64,000 nt of DNA from Archivesica marissinica (GCA_014843695.1 CM026401.1:28936610-29000609); one strand, 5' to 3'; positions 49,164 through 64,000 are shown, counted from the stretch's first letter. The notes: a model not told the origin generated them from the sequence alone. Program-made: numbers and translations.

Positions 49164-49387
49164 CATTGTGGACACATTCAGTGCAACACCAGCTGTTTAT
49201 ATTTTAGATCCATTATTACCCGGACCTACACGGTGACATTATTGTGGACACATTCAGTGCAACACCAGCTGTTTATATTTTAGATCCATTATTACCCGGA
49301 CCTACACGGTGACATTATTGTGGACACATTCAGTGCAACACCAGCTGTTTATATTTTAGATCCATTATTACCCGGACCTACACGGTG
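49164..49387. repeat. 76-bp tandem repeat running into the gap
   Basis: Three copies of cattattgtggacacattca, gtgcaacaccagctgtttat, tagatccattattacccgga, cctacacggtga. The first is 3 bp shorter. The array is cut by the N run, so its true length is unknown. Confidence 0.92.
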
Positions 49388-50387
49388 NNNNNNNNNNNNN
49401 NNNNNNNNNNNNNNNNNNNNNNNNNNNNNNNNNNNNNNNNNNNNNNNNNNNNNNNNNNNNNNNNNNNNNNNNNNNNNNNNNNNNNNNNNNNNNNNNNNNN
49501 NNNNNNNNNNNNNNNNNNNNNNNNNNNNNNNNNNNNNNNNNNNNNNNNNNNNNNNNNNNNNNNNNNNNNNNNNNNNNNNNNNNNNNNNNNNNNNNNNNNN
49601 NNNNNNNNNNNNNNNNNNNNNNNNNNNNNNNNNNNNNNNNNNNNNNNNNNNNNNNNNNNNNNNNNNNNNNNNNNNNNNNNNNNNNNNNNNNNNNNNNNNN
49701 NNNNNNNNNNNNNNNNNNNNNNNNNNNNNNNNNNNNNNNNNNNNNNNNNNNNNNNNNNNNNNNNNNNNNNNNNNNNNNNNNNNNNNNNNNNNNNNNNNNN
49801 NNNNNNNNNNNNNNNNNNNNNNNNNNNNNNNNNNNNNNNNNNNNNNNNNNNNNNNNNNNNNNNNNNNNNNNNNNNNNNNNNNNNNNNNNNNNNNNNNNNN
49901 NNNNNNNNNNNNNNNNNNNNNNNNNNNNNNNNNNNNNNNNNNNNNNNNNNNNNNNNNNNNNNNNNNNNNNNNNNNNNNNNNNNNNNNNNNNNNNNNNNNN
50001 NNNNNNNNNNNNNNNNNNNNNNNNNNNNNNNNNNNNNNNNNNNNNNNNNNNNNNNNNNNNNNNNNNNNNNNNNNNNNNNNNNNNNNNNNNNNNNNNNNNN
50101 NNNNNNNNNNNNNNNNNNNNNNNNNNNNNNNNNNNNNNNNNNNNNNNNNNNNNNNNNNNNNNNNNNNNNNNNNNNNNNNNNNNNNNNNNNNNNNNNNNNN
50201 NNNNNNNNNNNNNNNNNNNNNNNNNNNNNNNNNNNNNNNNNNNNNNNNNNNNNNNNNNNNNNNNNNNNNNNNNNNNNNNNNNNNNNNNNNNNNNNNNNNN
50301 NNNNNNNNNNNNNNNNNNNNNNNNNNNNNNNNNNNNNNNNNNNNNNNNNNNNNNNNNNNNNNNNNNNNNNNNNNNNNNNNNNNNNNN
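49388..50387. other. Assembly gap, 1000 N
   Basis: Exactly 1000 unknown bases, a conventional placeholder. A 76-bp array enters on the left and a 39-bp array leaves on the right, so the assembler probably failed in repeats. A contactin exon could be hidden here. Confidence 0.99.
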
Positions 50388-53300
50388 GATCAGTCAATGA
50401 ATGCATATGTTAGTACTTGTAATGATGATCCATCAATGAATGCATATGTTAGTACTTGTAATGATGATCCATCAATGAATGCATATGTTAGTACTTGTAA
50501 TGATGATCAATCAATGAATGCATATGTTAGTACTTGTAATGATGATCAGTCAATGAATGCATATGTTAGTACTTGTAATGATGATCCATCAATGAATGCA
50601 TATGTTAGTACTTGTAATGATGATCCATCAATGAATGCATATGTTAGTACTTGTAATGATCAGTCAATGAATGCATATTTTAGTACTTGTAATGATGATC
50701 AGTCAATGAATGCATATGTTAGTACTTGTAATGATCCATCAATGAATGCATATGTTAGTACTTGTAATGATCCATCAATGAATGCATATGTTAGTACTTG
50801 TAATGATCAGTCAATGAATGCATATGTTAGTACTTGTAATGATGATCCATCAATGAATGCATATGTTAGTACTTGTAATGATGATCCATCAATGAATGCA
50901 TATGTTAGTACTTGTAATGATGATCCATCAATGAATGCATATGTTAGTACTTGTAATGATGATCCATAAATGAATGCATATGTTAGTACTTGTAATGATG
51001 ATCAATCAATGAATGCATATGTTAGTACTTGTAATGTTCAATCAATGAATGCATATGTTAGTACTTGTAATGATGATCCATCAATGAATGCATATGTTAG
51101 TACTTGTAATGATCAGTCAATGAATGCATATGTTAGTACTTGTAATGATGATCCATCAATGAATGCATATGTTAGTACTTGTAATGATCCATCAATGAAT
51201 GCATATGTTAGTACTTGTAACGATGATCCATCAATGAATGCATATGTTAGTACTTGTAACTATGATCCATCAATGAATGCATATGTTAGTACTTGTAACG
51301 ATGATCCATCAATGAATGCATATGTTAGTACTTGTAATGATGATCCATCAATGAATGCATATGTTAGTACTTGTAACGATGATCCATCAATGAATGCATA
51401 TGTTATTACTTGTAATGATAAGTCAATGAATGCATATGTTAGTACTTGTAATGATGATCCATCAATGAATGCATATGTTAGTACTTGTAACGATCAGTCA
51501 ATGAATGCATATGTTAGTACTTGTAATGATGATCCATCAATGAATGCATATGTTAGTACTTGTAATGATGATCCATCAATGAATGCATATGTTAGTACTT
51601 GTAATGATGATCCATCAATGAATGCATATGTTAGTACTTGTAATGATCCATCAATGAATGCATATGTTAGTACTTGTAATGATGATCCATCAATGAATGC
51701 ATATGTTAGTACTTGTAATGATGATCCATCAATGAATGCATATGTTAGTACTTGTAATGATGATCCATCAATGAATGCATATGTTAGTACTTGTAATGAT
51801 GATCCATCAATGAATGCATATGTTAGTACTTGTAATGATGATCATCAATGAATGCATATGTTAGTACTTGTAATGATCCATCAATGAATGCATATGTTAG
51901 TACTTGTAATGATGATCAGTCAATGAATGCATATGTTAGTACTTGTAATGATGATCCATCAATGAATGCATATGTTAGTACTTGTAATGGTCCATCAATG
52001 AATGCATATGTTAGTACTTGTAATGATGATCCATCAATGAATGCATATGTTAGTACTTGTAATGATGATCCATCAATGAATGCATATGTTAGTACTTGTA
52101 ATGATGATCCATCAATGAATGCATATGTTAGTACTTGTAATGATGATCAGTCAATGAATGCATATGTTAGTACTTGTAATGATGATCAGTCAATGAATGC
52201 ATATGTTAGTACTTGTAATGATGATCAGTCAATGAATGCATATGTTAGTACTTGTAATGATGATCCATCAATGAATGCATATGTTAGTACTTGTAATGAT
52301 GATCCATCAATGAATGCATATGTTAGTACTTGTAATGATGATCAGTCAATGAATGCATATGTTAGTACTTGTAATGATGATCAGTCAATGAATGCATATG
52401 TTAGTACTTGTAATGATGATCAGTCAATGAATGCATATATTAGTACTTGTAATGATGATCAGTCAATGAATGCATATGTTAGTACTTGTAATGGTGATCA
52501 GTCAATGAATGCATATGTTAGTACTTGTAATGATGATCCATCAATGAATGCATATGTTAGTACTTTTAACGATGATCCATCAATGCATGCATATGTTAGT
52601 ACTTGTAATGATCCATCAATGCATGCATATGTTAGTACTTGTAATGATGATCAGTCAATGAATGCACGTTAGTACTTGTAATGATGATCAGTCAATAAAT
52701 GCATATGTTAGTACTTGTAATAGTGATCCATCAATGAATGCATATGTTAGTACTTGTAATAGTGATCCATCAATGAATGCATATGTTAGTACTTGTAATG
52801 TTCAGTCAATGAATGCATATGTTAGTACTTGTAATGATGATCCATCAATGAATGCATATATTAGTACTTGTAATGATCCATCAATGAATGCATATGTTAG
52901 TACTTGTAACGATGATCCATCAATGAATGCATATGTTAGTACTTGTAACGATGATCCATCAATGAATGCATATGTTAGTACTTGTAATGATGATCCATCA
53001 ATGAATGCATATGTTAGTACTTGTAATGATGATCCATCAATGAATGCATGTGTTAATACTTGTAATGATGATCCATTAATGAATGCATATGTTAGTACTT
53101 GTAATGATGATCCATCAATGAATGCATGTGTTAATACTTGTAATGATGATCCATTAATGAATGCATATGTTAGTACTTGTAATGATGATCCATCAATGAA
53201 TGCATATGTTAGTACTTGTAATGATGATCCATCAATGAATGCATATGTTAGTACTTGTAATGATGATCAGTCAATGAATGCATATGTTAGTACTTGTAAT

Positions 53301-56300
53301 GATGATCCATCAATGAATGCATATGTTAGTACTTGTAATGATGATCCATCAATGAATGCATATGTTAGTACTTGTAATGATGATCCATCAATGAATGCAT
53401 ATGTTAGTACTTGTAATGATCCATCAATGAATGCATATGTTAGTACTTGTAATGATGATCCATCAATGAATGCATATGTTAGTACTTGTAATGATGATCA
53501 GTCAATGAATGCATATGTTAGTACTTGTAATGATGATCCATCAATGAATGCATATGTTAGTACTTGTAATGGTCCATCAATGAATGCATATGTTAGTACT
53601 TGTAATGATGATCCATCAATGAATGCATATGTTAGTACTTGTAATGGTCCATCAATGAATGCATATGTTAGTACTTGTAATGATTCCATCAATGAATGCA
53701 TATGTTAGTACTTGTAATGATGATCCATCAATGAATGCATATGTTAGTACTTGTAATGATGATCCATCAATGAATGCATATGTTAGTACTTGTAATGATG
53801 ATCAGTCAATGAATGCATATGTTAGTACTTGTAATGATGATCAGTCAATGAATGCATATGTTAGTACTTGTAATGATGATCAGTCAATGAATGCATATGT
53901 TAGTACTTGTAATGATGATCAGTCAATGAATGCATATGTTAGTACTTGTAATGATGATCAGTCAATGAATGCATATGTTAGTACTTGTAATGATGATCAG
54001 TCAATGAATGCATATGTTAGTACTTGTAATGATGATCAGTCAATGAATGCATATGTTAGTACTTGTAATGATGATCAGTCAATGAATGCATATATTAGTT
54101 CTTGTAATGATGATCAGTCAATGAATGCATATGTTAGTACTTGTAATGGTGATCAGTCAATGAATGCATATGTTAGTACTTGTAATGATGATCCATCAAT
54201 GAATGCATATGTTAGTACTTTTAACGATGATCCATCAATGCATGCATATGTTAATACTTGTAATGATCCATCAATGCATGCATATGTTAGTACTTGTAAT
54301 GATGATCAGTCAATGAATGCACGTTAGTACTTGTAATGATGATCAGTCAATAAATGCATATGTTAGTACTTGTAATAGTGATCCATCAATGTATGCATAT
54401 GTTAGTACTTGTAATAGTGATCCATCAATGAATGCATATGTTAGTACTTGTAATGTTCAGTCAATGAATGCATATGTTAGTACTTGTAATGATGATCCAT
54501 CAATGAATGCATATATTAGTACTTGTAATGATCCATCAATGAATGCATATGTTAGTACTTGTAACGATGATCCATCAATGAATGCATATGGTAGTACTTG
54601 TAACGATGATCCATCAATGAAGGCATATGTTAGTACTTGTAACGATGATCCAACAATGTATGCATATGTTAGTACTTGTAATGATGATCCATCAATGAAT
54701 GCATGTGTTAATACTTGTAATGATGATCCATTAATGAATGCATATGTTAGTACTTGTAATGATGATCCATCAATGAATGCATGTGTTAATACTTGTAATG
54801 ATGATCCATTAATTAATGCATATGGTAGTACTTGTAATGATGATCCATCAATGAATGCATGTGTTAATACTTGTAATGATGATCCATTAATGAATGCATA
54901 TGTTAGTACTTGTAATGATGATCCATTAATGAATGCATATGTTAGTACTTGTAACGATGATCCATCAATGCATGCATATGTTAGTACTTGTAATGATGAT
55001 CAGTCAATGAATGCATATGTTAGTACTTGTATTGATGATCCATCAATGAATGCATATGTTAGTACTTGTAATGATGATCCATCAATGAATGCATATGTTA
55101 GTACTTGTAATGATGATCCATCAATGTATGCATATGTTAGTACTTGTAATGATCCATCAATGAATGCATATGTTAGTACTTGTAATGATGATCCATCAAT
55201 GAATGCATATGTTAGTACTTGTAATGATGATCAGTCAATGAATGCATATGTTAGTACTTGTAATGATGATCCATCAATGAATGCATATGTTAGTACTTGT
55301 AATGGTCCATCAATGAATGCATATGTTAGTACTTGCTATGATAATCCATCAATGAATGCATATGTTAGTACTTGTAATGATGATCCATCAATGAATGCAT
55401 ATGTTAGTACTTGTAACGATGATCCATCAATGCATGCATATGTTAGTACTTGTAATGATGATCAGTCAATGAATGCATATGTTAGTACTTGTAATGATGA
55501 TCAGTCAATGAATGCATATGTTAGTACTTGTAATGATGATCAGTCAATGAATGCATATGTTAGTACTTGTAATGATGATCAGTCAATGAATGCATATGTT
55601 AGTACTTGTAATGATGATCAGTCAATGAATGCATATTTAGTACTTGTAATGATGATCAGTCAATGAATGCATATGTTAGTACTTGTAATGATGATCAGTC
55701 AATGAATGCATATGTTAGTACTTGTAATGATGATCATCAATGAATGCATATGTTAGTACTTGTAATGATGATCCATCAATGAATGCATATGTTAGTACTT
55801 GTAATGATGATCAGTCAATGAATGCATATGTTAGTACTTGTAAGATGATCCATCAATGATGCATATGTTAGTACTTGTAATGATGATCCATCAATGAATG
55901 CATATGTTAGTACTTGTAATGATGATCAGTCAATGAATGCATATGTTAGTACTTGTAATGATGATCAGTCAATGAATGCATATGTTAGTACTTGTAATGA
56001 TGATCAGTCAATGAATGCATATGTTAGTACTTGTAATGATGATCAGTCAATGAATGCATATATTAGTACTTGTAATGATGATCAGTCAATGAATGCATAT
56101 ATTAGTACTTGTAATGGTGATCAGTCAATGAATGCATATGTTAGTAGTTGTAATGATGATCAGTCAATGAATGCATGTTAGTACTTGTAATGATGATCAG
56201 TCAATGAATGCATATGTTAGTACTTGTAATGATGATCCATCAATGAATGCATATGTTAGTACTTGTAACGATGATCCATCAATGAATGCATATGTTAGTA

Positions 56301-59300
56301 CTTGTAACGATGAACCATCAATGCCTGCATATGATAGTACTTGTAATGATCCATCAATGCATGCATATGTTAGTAGTTGTAATGATGATCAGTAAATGAA
56401 TGCATGTTTGTACTTGTAATGATCATCAGTCAATGAATGCATATGTTAGTACTTGTAATGGTGATCCATCAATGAATGCATATGTTAGTACTTGAAACGA
56501 TGATCCATCAATGAATGCATATGTTAGTACTTGTAATGATCCATCAATGAATGCATATGTTAGTACTTGTAATGATCAGTCAATGAATGCATATGTTAGT
56601 AATTGTAATGATGATCCATCAATGAATGCATATATTATTACTTGTAATGATCCATCAATGAATGCATATGTTAGTACTTGTAACGATGATCCATCAATGA
56701 ATGCATATGTTAGTACTTGTAACGATGATCCATCAATGAATGCATATGTTAATACTTGTAATGATGATCCATCAATGAATGCATAATGTTAGTACTTGTA
56801 ATGATGATCTACCAATGAATGCATATGTTAGCACTTGTAATGATGATCCATCAATGAATGCATATGTTAGTACTTGTAATGATGATCCATCAATGAGTGC
56901 ATATGTTAGTACTTGTAATGATGATCCATCAATGAATGCATATGTTAGTACTTGTAATGATGATCAGTAAATGAATGCATGTTAGTACCTGTAATGATGA
57001 TCAGTCAATGAATGCATATGTTAGTACTTGTAATGTTCAGTCAATGAATGCATATGTTAGTACTTGTAATGATCCATCAATGAATGCATATGTTAGTACT
57101 TGTAATGATCAGTCAATGAATGCATATGTTAGTACTTGTAATGATGATCCATCAATGAATGCATATATTAGTACTTGTAATGATCAATCAATGAATGCAT
57201 ATGTTAGAACTTGTAACGATGATCCATCAATGAATGCATATGTTAGTACTTGTAATGATGATCTATCAATGAATGCATATGTTAGTACTTGTAACGATGA
57301 TCCATCAATGAATGCATATGTTAGTACTTGTAATGATGATCCATCAATGAATGCATATGTTATTACTTGTAATGATCCATCAATGAATGCATATTTTAGT
57401 ACTTGTAATGATGATCCATCAATGAATGCATATGTTATTACTTGAAATGATGATCCATCAATGAATGCATATGTTAGTACTTGTAATGATGATCCATCAA
57501 TGAATGCATATGTTAGTACTTGTAACGATGATCCATCAATGAATGCATATGTTAGTACTTGTAATGATCAGTCAATGAATGCATATGTTAGTACTTGTAA
57601 TGATGATCCATCAATGAATGCATATGTTAGTACTTGTAATGTTGATCCATCAATGAATGCATATGTTAGTACTTGTAATGATGATCCATCAATGAATGCA
57701 TATGTTAGTACTTGTAATGATGATCCATCAATGAATGCATATGTTAGTACTTGTAGTGATGATCCATCAATGAATGCATATGTTAGTACTTGTAATGATC
57801 CATCAATGAATGCATATGTTAGTACTTGTAATGATGATCCATCAATGAATGCATATGTTAGTACTTGTAATGATGATCCATCAATTAATGCATATGTTAG
57901 TACTTGTAATGATGATCCATCAATGAATGCATATGTTAGTACTTGTAATGATCAGTCAATGAATGCATATGTTAGTACTTGTAATGATGATCCATCAATG
58001 AATGCATATATTAGTATTTGTAATGATCCATCAATGAATGCATATTTTAGTACTTGTAACGATGATCCATCAATGAATGCATATGTTAGTACTTGTAATA
58101 TGATCCATCAATGAATGCATATGTTAGTACTTGTAACGATGATCCATCAATGAATGCATATGTTAGTACTTGTAATGATGATCCATCAATGAATGCATAT
58201 GTTAGTACTTGTAACGATGATCCATCAATGAATGCATATGTTATTACTTGTAATGATAAGTCAATGAATGCATATGTTAGTACTTGTAATGATTATCCAT
58301 CAATGAATGCATATGTTAGTACTTGTAACGATCAGTGAATGAATGCATATGTTAGTACTTTTAATGATGATCCATCAATGAATGCATATGTTAGTACTTG
58401 TAATGATGATCCATCAATGAATGCACATGTTAGTACTTGTAATGATGATCCATCAATGAATGCATATGTTAGTACTTGTAATGATGATCCATCAATGAAT
58501 GCATATGTTAGTACTTGTAATGATCCATCAATGAATGCATATGTTAGTATTTGTAATGATGATCCATCAATGAATGCATATGTTAGTACTTGTAATGATG
58601 ATCCATCAATGAATGCATATGTTAGTACTTGTAATGATGATCCATCAATGAATGCATATGTTAGCACTTGTAATGATGATCCATCAATGAATTCATTTAT
58701 TAGTACTTGTAATGATGATCCATCAATGAATGCATTTGTTAGTACTTGTAATGATAATCCATCAATGAATGCATATGTTAGTACTTGTAATGATGATCAG
58801 TAAATGAATGCATGTTAGTACTTGTAATGATGATCAGTCAATGAATGCATATGTTAGTACTTGTAATGATGATCTGTCAATGAATGCATATATTAGTACT
58901 TGTAATGATGATTAGTCAATGAATGCATATATTAGTACTTGTAATGATCAGTCAATGAATGCATATGTTAGTACTTGTAATGATGATTAGTCAATGAATG
59001 CATATGTTATTACTTGTAATGATTCATCAATGAATGCATATGTTAGTACTTGTAATGATGATCAGTCAATGAATGCATATGTTAGTACTTGTAATGATGA
59101 TCCATCAATGAATGCATATGTTAGTACTTGTAATGATGATCCATCAATGAATGCATATGTTAGTACTTGTAATGATGATCAGTCAATGAATGCATATGTT
59201 AGTACTTGTAATGATGATCCATCAATGAATGCATATGTTAGTACTTGTAATGATGATCCATCAATGAATGCATATGTTAGTACTTGTAATGATGATCCAT

Positions 59301-62300
59301 CAATGAATGCATATGTTAGTACTTGTAATGATCCATCAATGAATGCATATGTTAGTACTTGTAATGATGATCCATCAATGAATGCATATGTTAGTACTTG
59401 TAATGATGATCCATCAATGAATGCATATGTTAGTACTTGTAATGATCAGTCAATGAATGCATATGTTAGTACTTGTAATGAACCATCAATGAATGCATAT
59501 GTTCGTACTTGTAATGATGATCCATCAATGAATGCATATGTTAGTACTTGTAATGATGATCAGTCAATGAATGCATATGTTAGTACTTGTAATGATGATC
59601 CATCAATGAATGCATATGTTAGTACTTGTAATGATGATCAGTCAATGAATGCATATGTTAGTACTTGTAATGATGATCCATCAATGAATGCATATGTTAG
59701 TACTTGTAATGATGATCCATCAATGAATGCATATGTTAGTACTTGTAATGATGATCCATCAATGAATGCATATGTTAGTACTTGTAATGATCCATCAATG
59801 AATGCATATGTTAGTACTTGTAATGATGATCCATCAATGAATGCATATGTTAGTACTTGTAATGATGATCCATCAATGAATGCATATGTTAGTACTTGTA
59901 ATGATCAGTCAATGAATGCATATGTTAGTACTTGTAATGAACCATCAATGAATGCATATGTTAGTACTTGTAATGATGATCCATCAATGAATGCATATGT
60001 TAGTACTTGTAATGATGATCCATCAATGAATGCATATGTTAGTACTTGTAATGATGATCCATCAATGAATGCATATGTTAGTACTTGTAATGATGATCCA
60101 TCAATGAATGCATATGTTAGTACTTGTAGATGATCCATCAATGAATGCATATGTTAGTACTTGTAATGATCCATCAATGAATGCATATGTTAGTACTTGT
60201 AATGATGATCCATCAATGAATGCATATGTATTACTTGTAATGATCATCAATGAATGCATATGTTAGTACTTGTAATGATGATCCATCAATGAATGCATAT
60301 GTTAGTACTTGTAATGATGATCCATCAATGAATGCATATGTTAGTACTTGTAATGATGATCCATCAATGAATGCATATGTTAGTACTTGTAATGATGATC
60401 CATCAATGAATGCATATGTTAGTACTTGTAATGATGATCCATCAATGAATGCATATGTTAGTACTTGTAATGATGATCCATCAATGAATGCATATGTTAG
60501 TACTTGTAATGATGATCCATCAATGAATGCATATGTTAGTACTTGTAATGATGATCCATCAATGAATGCATATGTTAGTACTTGTAATGATGATCAGTCA
60601 TGAATGCATGTTATACTTTAATGTCATAATGAATGCATATGTTAGTACTTGTAATGATGATCCATCAATGAATGCATATGTTAGTACTTGTAATGATGAT
60701 CAGTCAATGAATGCATATGTTAGTACTTGTAATGATGATCCATCAATGAATGCATATGTTAGTACTTGTAATGATGATCCATCAATGAATGCATATGTTA
60801 GTACTTGTAATGATGATCCATCAATGAATGCATATGTTAGTACTTGTAATGATCAGTCAATGAATGCATATGTTAGTACTTGTAATGATGATCAGTCAAT
60901 GAATGCATATGTTAGTACTTGTAATGATGATCAGTCAATGAATGCATATGTTAGTACTTGTAATGATGATCCATCAATGAATGCATATGTTAGTACTTGT
61001 AATGATCCATCAATGAATGCATATGTTAGTACTTGTAATGATCATCAATGAATGCATATGTTAGTACTTGTAATGATCCATCAATGAATGCATATGTTAG
61101 TACTTGTAATGATGATCCATCAATGAATGCATATGTTAGTACTTGTAATGATGATCCATCAATGAATGCATATGTTAGTACTTGTAATGATCCATCAATG
61201 AATGCATATGTTAGTACTTGTAATGATGATCCATCAATGAATGCATATGTTAGTACTTGTAATGATGATCCATCAATGAATGCATATGTTAGTACTTGTA
61301 ATGATGATCCATCAATGAATGCATATGTTAGTACTTGTAATGATGATCCATCAATGAATGCATATGTTAGTACTTGTAATGATGATCCATCAATGAATGC
61401 ATATGTTAGTACTTGTAATGATGATCCATCAATGCATGCATATGTTAGTACTTGTAATTATCCATCAATGAATGCATATGTTAGTACTTGTAATGATGAT
61501 CCATCAATGAATGCATATGTTAGTACTTGTAATGATGATCCATCAATGAATGCATATGTTAGTACTTGTAATGATGATCATCAATGAATGCATATGTTAG
61601 TACTTGTAATGATGATCATCAATGAATGCATATGTTAGTACTTGTAATGATGATCCATCAATGAATGCATATGTTAGTACTTGTAATGATGATCCATCAA
61701 TGAATGCATATGTTAGTACTTGTAATGATGATCAGTCAATGAATGCATATGTTAGTACTTGTAATGTGATCAGTCAATGAATGCATATGTTAGTACTTGT
61801 AATGATGATCATCAATGAATGCATATGTTAGTACTTGTAATGATCAGTCAATGAATGCATATGTTAGTACTTGTAATGATGATCCATCAATGAATGCATA
61901 GTTAGTACTGTAATGATGATCCATCAATGAATGCATATGTTAGTACTTGTAATGATCCATCAATGAATGCATATGTTAGTACTTGTAATGATGATCCATC
62001 AATGAATGCATATGTTAGTACTTGTAATGATGATCCATCAATGAATGCATATGTTAGTACTTGTAATGATGATCCATCAATGAATGCATATGTTAGTACT
62101 TGTAATGATGATCCATCAATGAATGCATATGTTAGTACTTGTAATGATGATCCATCAATGAATGCATATGTTAGTACTTGTAATGATCAGTCAATGAATG
62201 CATATGTTAGTACTTGTAATGATATCCATCAAGATGCATATGTTAGTACTTGTAGATCATAATGAATGCATATGTTAGTACTGTAATGATGATCCATCAA

Positions 62301-64000
62301 TGAATGCATATGTTAGTACTTGTAATGATGATCCATCAATGAATGCATATGTTAGTACTTGTAATGATCATCAATGAATGCATATGTTAGTACTTGTAAT
62401 GATGATCATCAATGAATGCATATGTTAGTACTTGTAACGATGATCAGTCAATGAATGCATATTTAGTCTTGTAATGATCCTCAATGAATGCATATGTTAG
62501 TACTTGTAATGATGATCCATCAATGAATGCATATGTTAGTACTTGTAATGATGATCCATCAATGAATGCATATGTTAGTACTTGTAATGATGATCAGTCA
62601 ATGAATGCATATGTTAGTACTTGTAATGATCCATCAATGAATGCATATGTTAGTACTTGTAATGATGATCAGTCAATGAATGCATATGTTAGTACTTGTA
62701 ATGATGATCCATCAATGAATGCATATGTTAGTACTTGTAATGATGATCAGTCAATGAATGCATATGTTAGTACTTGTAATGATGATCCATCAATGAATGC
62801 ATATGTTAGTACTTGTAATGATGATCCATCAATGAATGCATATGTTAGTACTTGTAATGATGATCCATCAATGAATGCATATGTTAGTACTTGTAATGAT
62901 CCATCAATGAATGCATATGTTAGTACTTGTAATGATGATCCATCAATGAATGCATATGTTAGTACTTGTAATGATGATCCATCAATGAATGCATATGTTA
63001 TTACTTGTAATGATCAGTCAATGAATGCATATGTTAGTACTTGTAATGAACCATCAATGAATGCATATGTTAGTACTTGTAATGATGATCCATCAATGAA
63101 TGCATATGTTATTACTTGTAATGATGATCCATCAATGAATGCATATGTTAGTACTTGTAATGATGATCCATCAATGAATGCATATGTTAGTACTTGTAAT
63201 GATGATCCATCAATGAATGCATATGTTAGTACTTGTAAAGATGATCCATCAATGAATGCATATGTTAGTACTTGTAATGATCCATCAATGAATGCATATG
63301 TTAGTACTTGTAATGATGATCCATCAATGAATGCATATGTTAGTACTTGTAATGATGATCCATCAATGAATGCATATGTTAGTACTTGTAACGATGATCC
63401 ATCAATGGATGCATATGTTAGTACTTGTAATGATCCATCAATGAATGCATATGTTAGTACTTGTAATCATGATCCATCAATGAATGCATATGTTAGTACT
63501 TGTAATGATGATCCATCAATGAATGCATATGTTAGTACTTGTAACGATGATCCATCAATGAATGCATATGTTAGTACTTGTAATGATTATCCATCAATGA
63601 ATGCATATGTTAGTACTTGTAATGATACTCCATCAATGACTGAATATGTTAGTACTTGTAATGATCCATCAATGAATGCATATGTTAGTACTTGTAACGA
63701 TGATCCATCAATGAATGCATATGTTAGTACTTGTAATGATGATCCATCAATGAATGCATATGTTAGTACTTGTAATGATGATCCATCAATGAATGCATAT
63801 GTTAGTACTTGTAATAATGATCCATCAATGAATGCATATGTTAGTAATTGTAATGATGATCCATCAATGAATGCATATGTTAGTACTTGTAATGATGATC
63901 CATCAATGAATGCATATGTTAGTACTTGTAATGATGATCCATCAATGAATGCATAATGTTAGTACTTGTAATGATGATCCATCAATGAATGCATATGTTA
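50388..64000. repeat. 39/36-bp satellite array, over 13.6 kb
   Basis: About 350 copies of gatgatccatcaatgaatgc with atatgttagtacttgtaat; 36-bp units lack one gat. Unit lengths divisible by three give plus-strand frames of up to 490 codons with the 13-residue period DDPSMNAYVSTCN, but stops or single-base losses end them about every kilobase and there is no splice or start context. Block copies of 1655 bp (52662 and 54317) and 459 bp (59477 and 59936) are visible. It begins at the gap and runs off the window. Confidence 0.96.

Noticed and set aside
49164..49387. 76-bp repeat as duplicated exon (VDTFSATPAVYILDP)
   Set aside because: 76 is not divisible by three, no splice acceptor or donor frames it, and it does not resemble FN3-3.
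49320..50969. Frame running through the N gap
   Set aside because: It is made of unknown bases; nothing can be inferred across 1000 N.
50388..63956. Secreted or surface repeat protein of the DDPSMNAYVSTCN type
   Set aside because: Frames are repeatedly cut by stops and single-base losses, no signal peptide or unique ends are seen, and variants are not biased to silent sites.

Overview
This window comes from an animal nuclear genome, most likely a mollusc (bivalve-like). It holds one split gene with consensus GT-AG introns, many tRNA-derived SINEs and MITEs, and very large minisatellites. The species call is inference from the protein architecture and repeat style; nothing in the sequence fixes it. 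Bases 49388-50387 are exactly 1000 N, a scaffold gap.

The only gene I can support is a plus-strand contactin homologue. I assembled it by hand from 20 exons between 1354 and 47623. Reading phase is kept across all 19 complete introns, giving 989 codons with no stop. The order is: the second half of a C-type-lectin-like domain (exons 1-3), a linker (4), Ig1 (4-6), Ig2 (6-7), Ig3 (8-9), Ig4 (10), Ig5 (11-12), Ig6 (13-14), FN3-1 (15-16), FN3-2 (17-19) and the start of FN3-3 (20). A lectin-like domain followed by six Ig and then FN3 domains is the layout of invertebrate contactin, a septate-junction and neural cell-adhesion protein. The 5' end (signal peptide, start of the lectin domain) lies before the window. 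The rest of FN3-3, any FN3-4 and the expected GPI-anchor signal lie after 64000 or in the gap.

About two thirds of the non-N sequence is tandem repeat inside the introns. The arrays have units of 45/41 bp (190-1060), 25, 19 and 32 bp (2593-6714), 30 bp (6926-9240), 29/30 bp (13078-14335), 38 bp (14988-15900), 18 bp (17539-17712), 45 bp (18785-23463), 17 bp (26246-27052), 86 bp (29654-30330), 28 bp (32260-35755), 59/42 bp (36830-46058), 76 bp (49164-49387) and 39/36 bp (50388-64000, running off the end). Long open frames across these arrays are by-products of unit lengths divisible by three, or of stop-free units. They are not genes.

The most notable structures are these. The 38-bp array is a 24-fold tandem copy of an exon end plus its intact 5' splice site. 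The 59-bp array grew inside a dispersed element whose unexpanded, SINE-interrupted copy lies about 2 kb downstream of its right edge, in the next-but-one intron. A TTAA-flanked MITE sits in that array, so its empty site can be read from the neighbouring units. There is also a non-autonomous hAT-like element with a near-perfect 8-bp target duplication, and a duplicated 3' splice acceptor ahead of the Ig2 exon.
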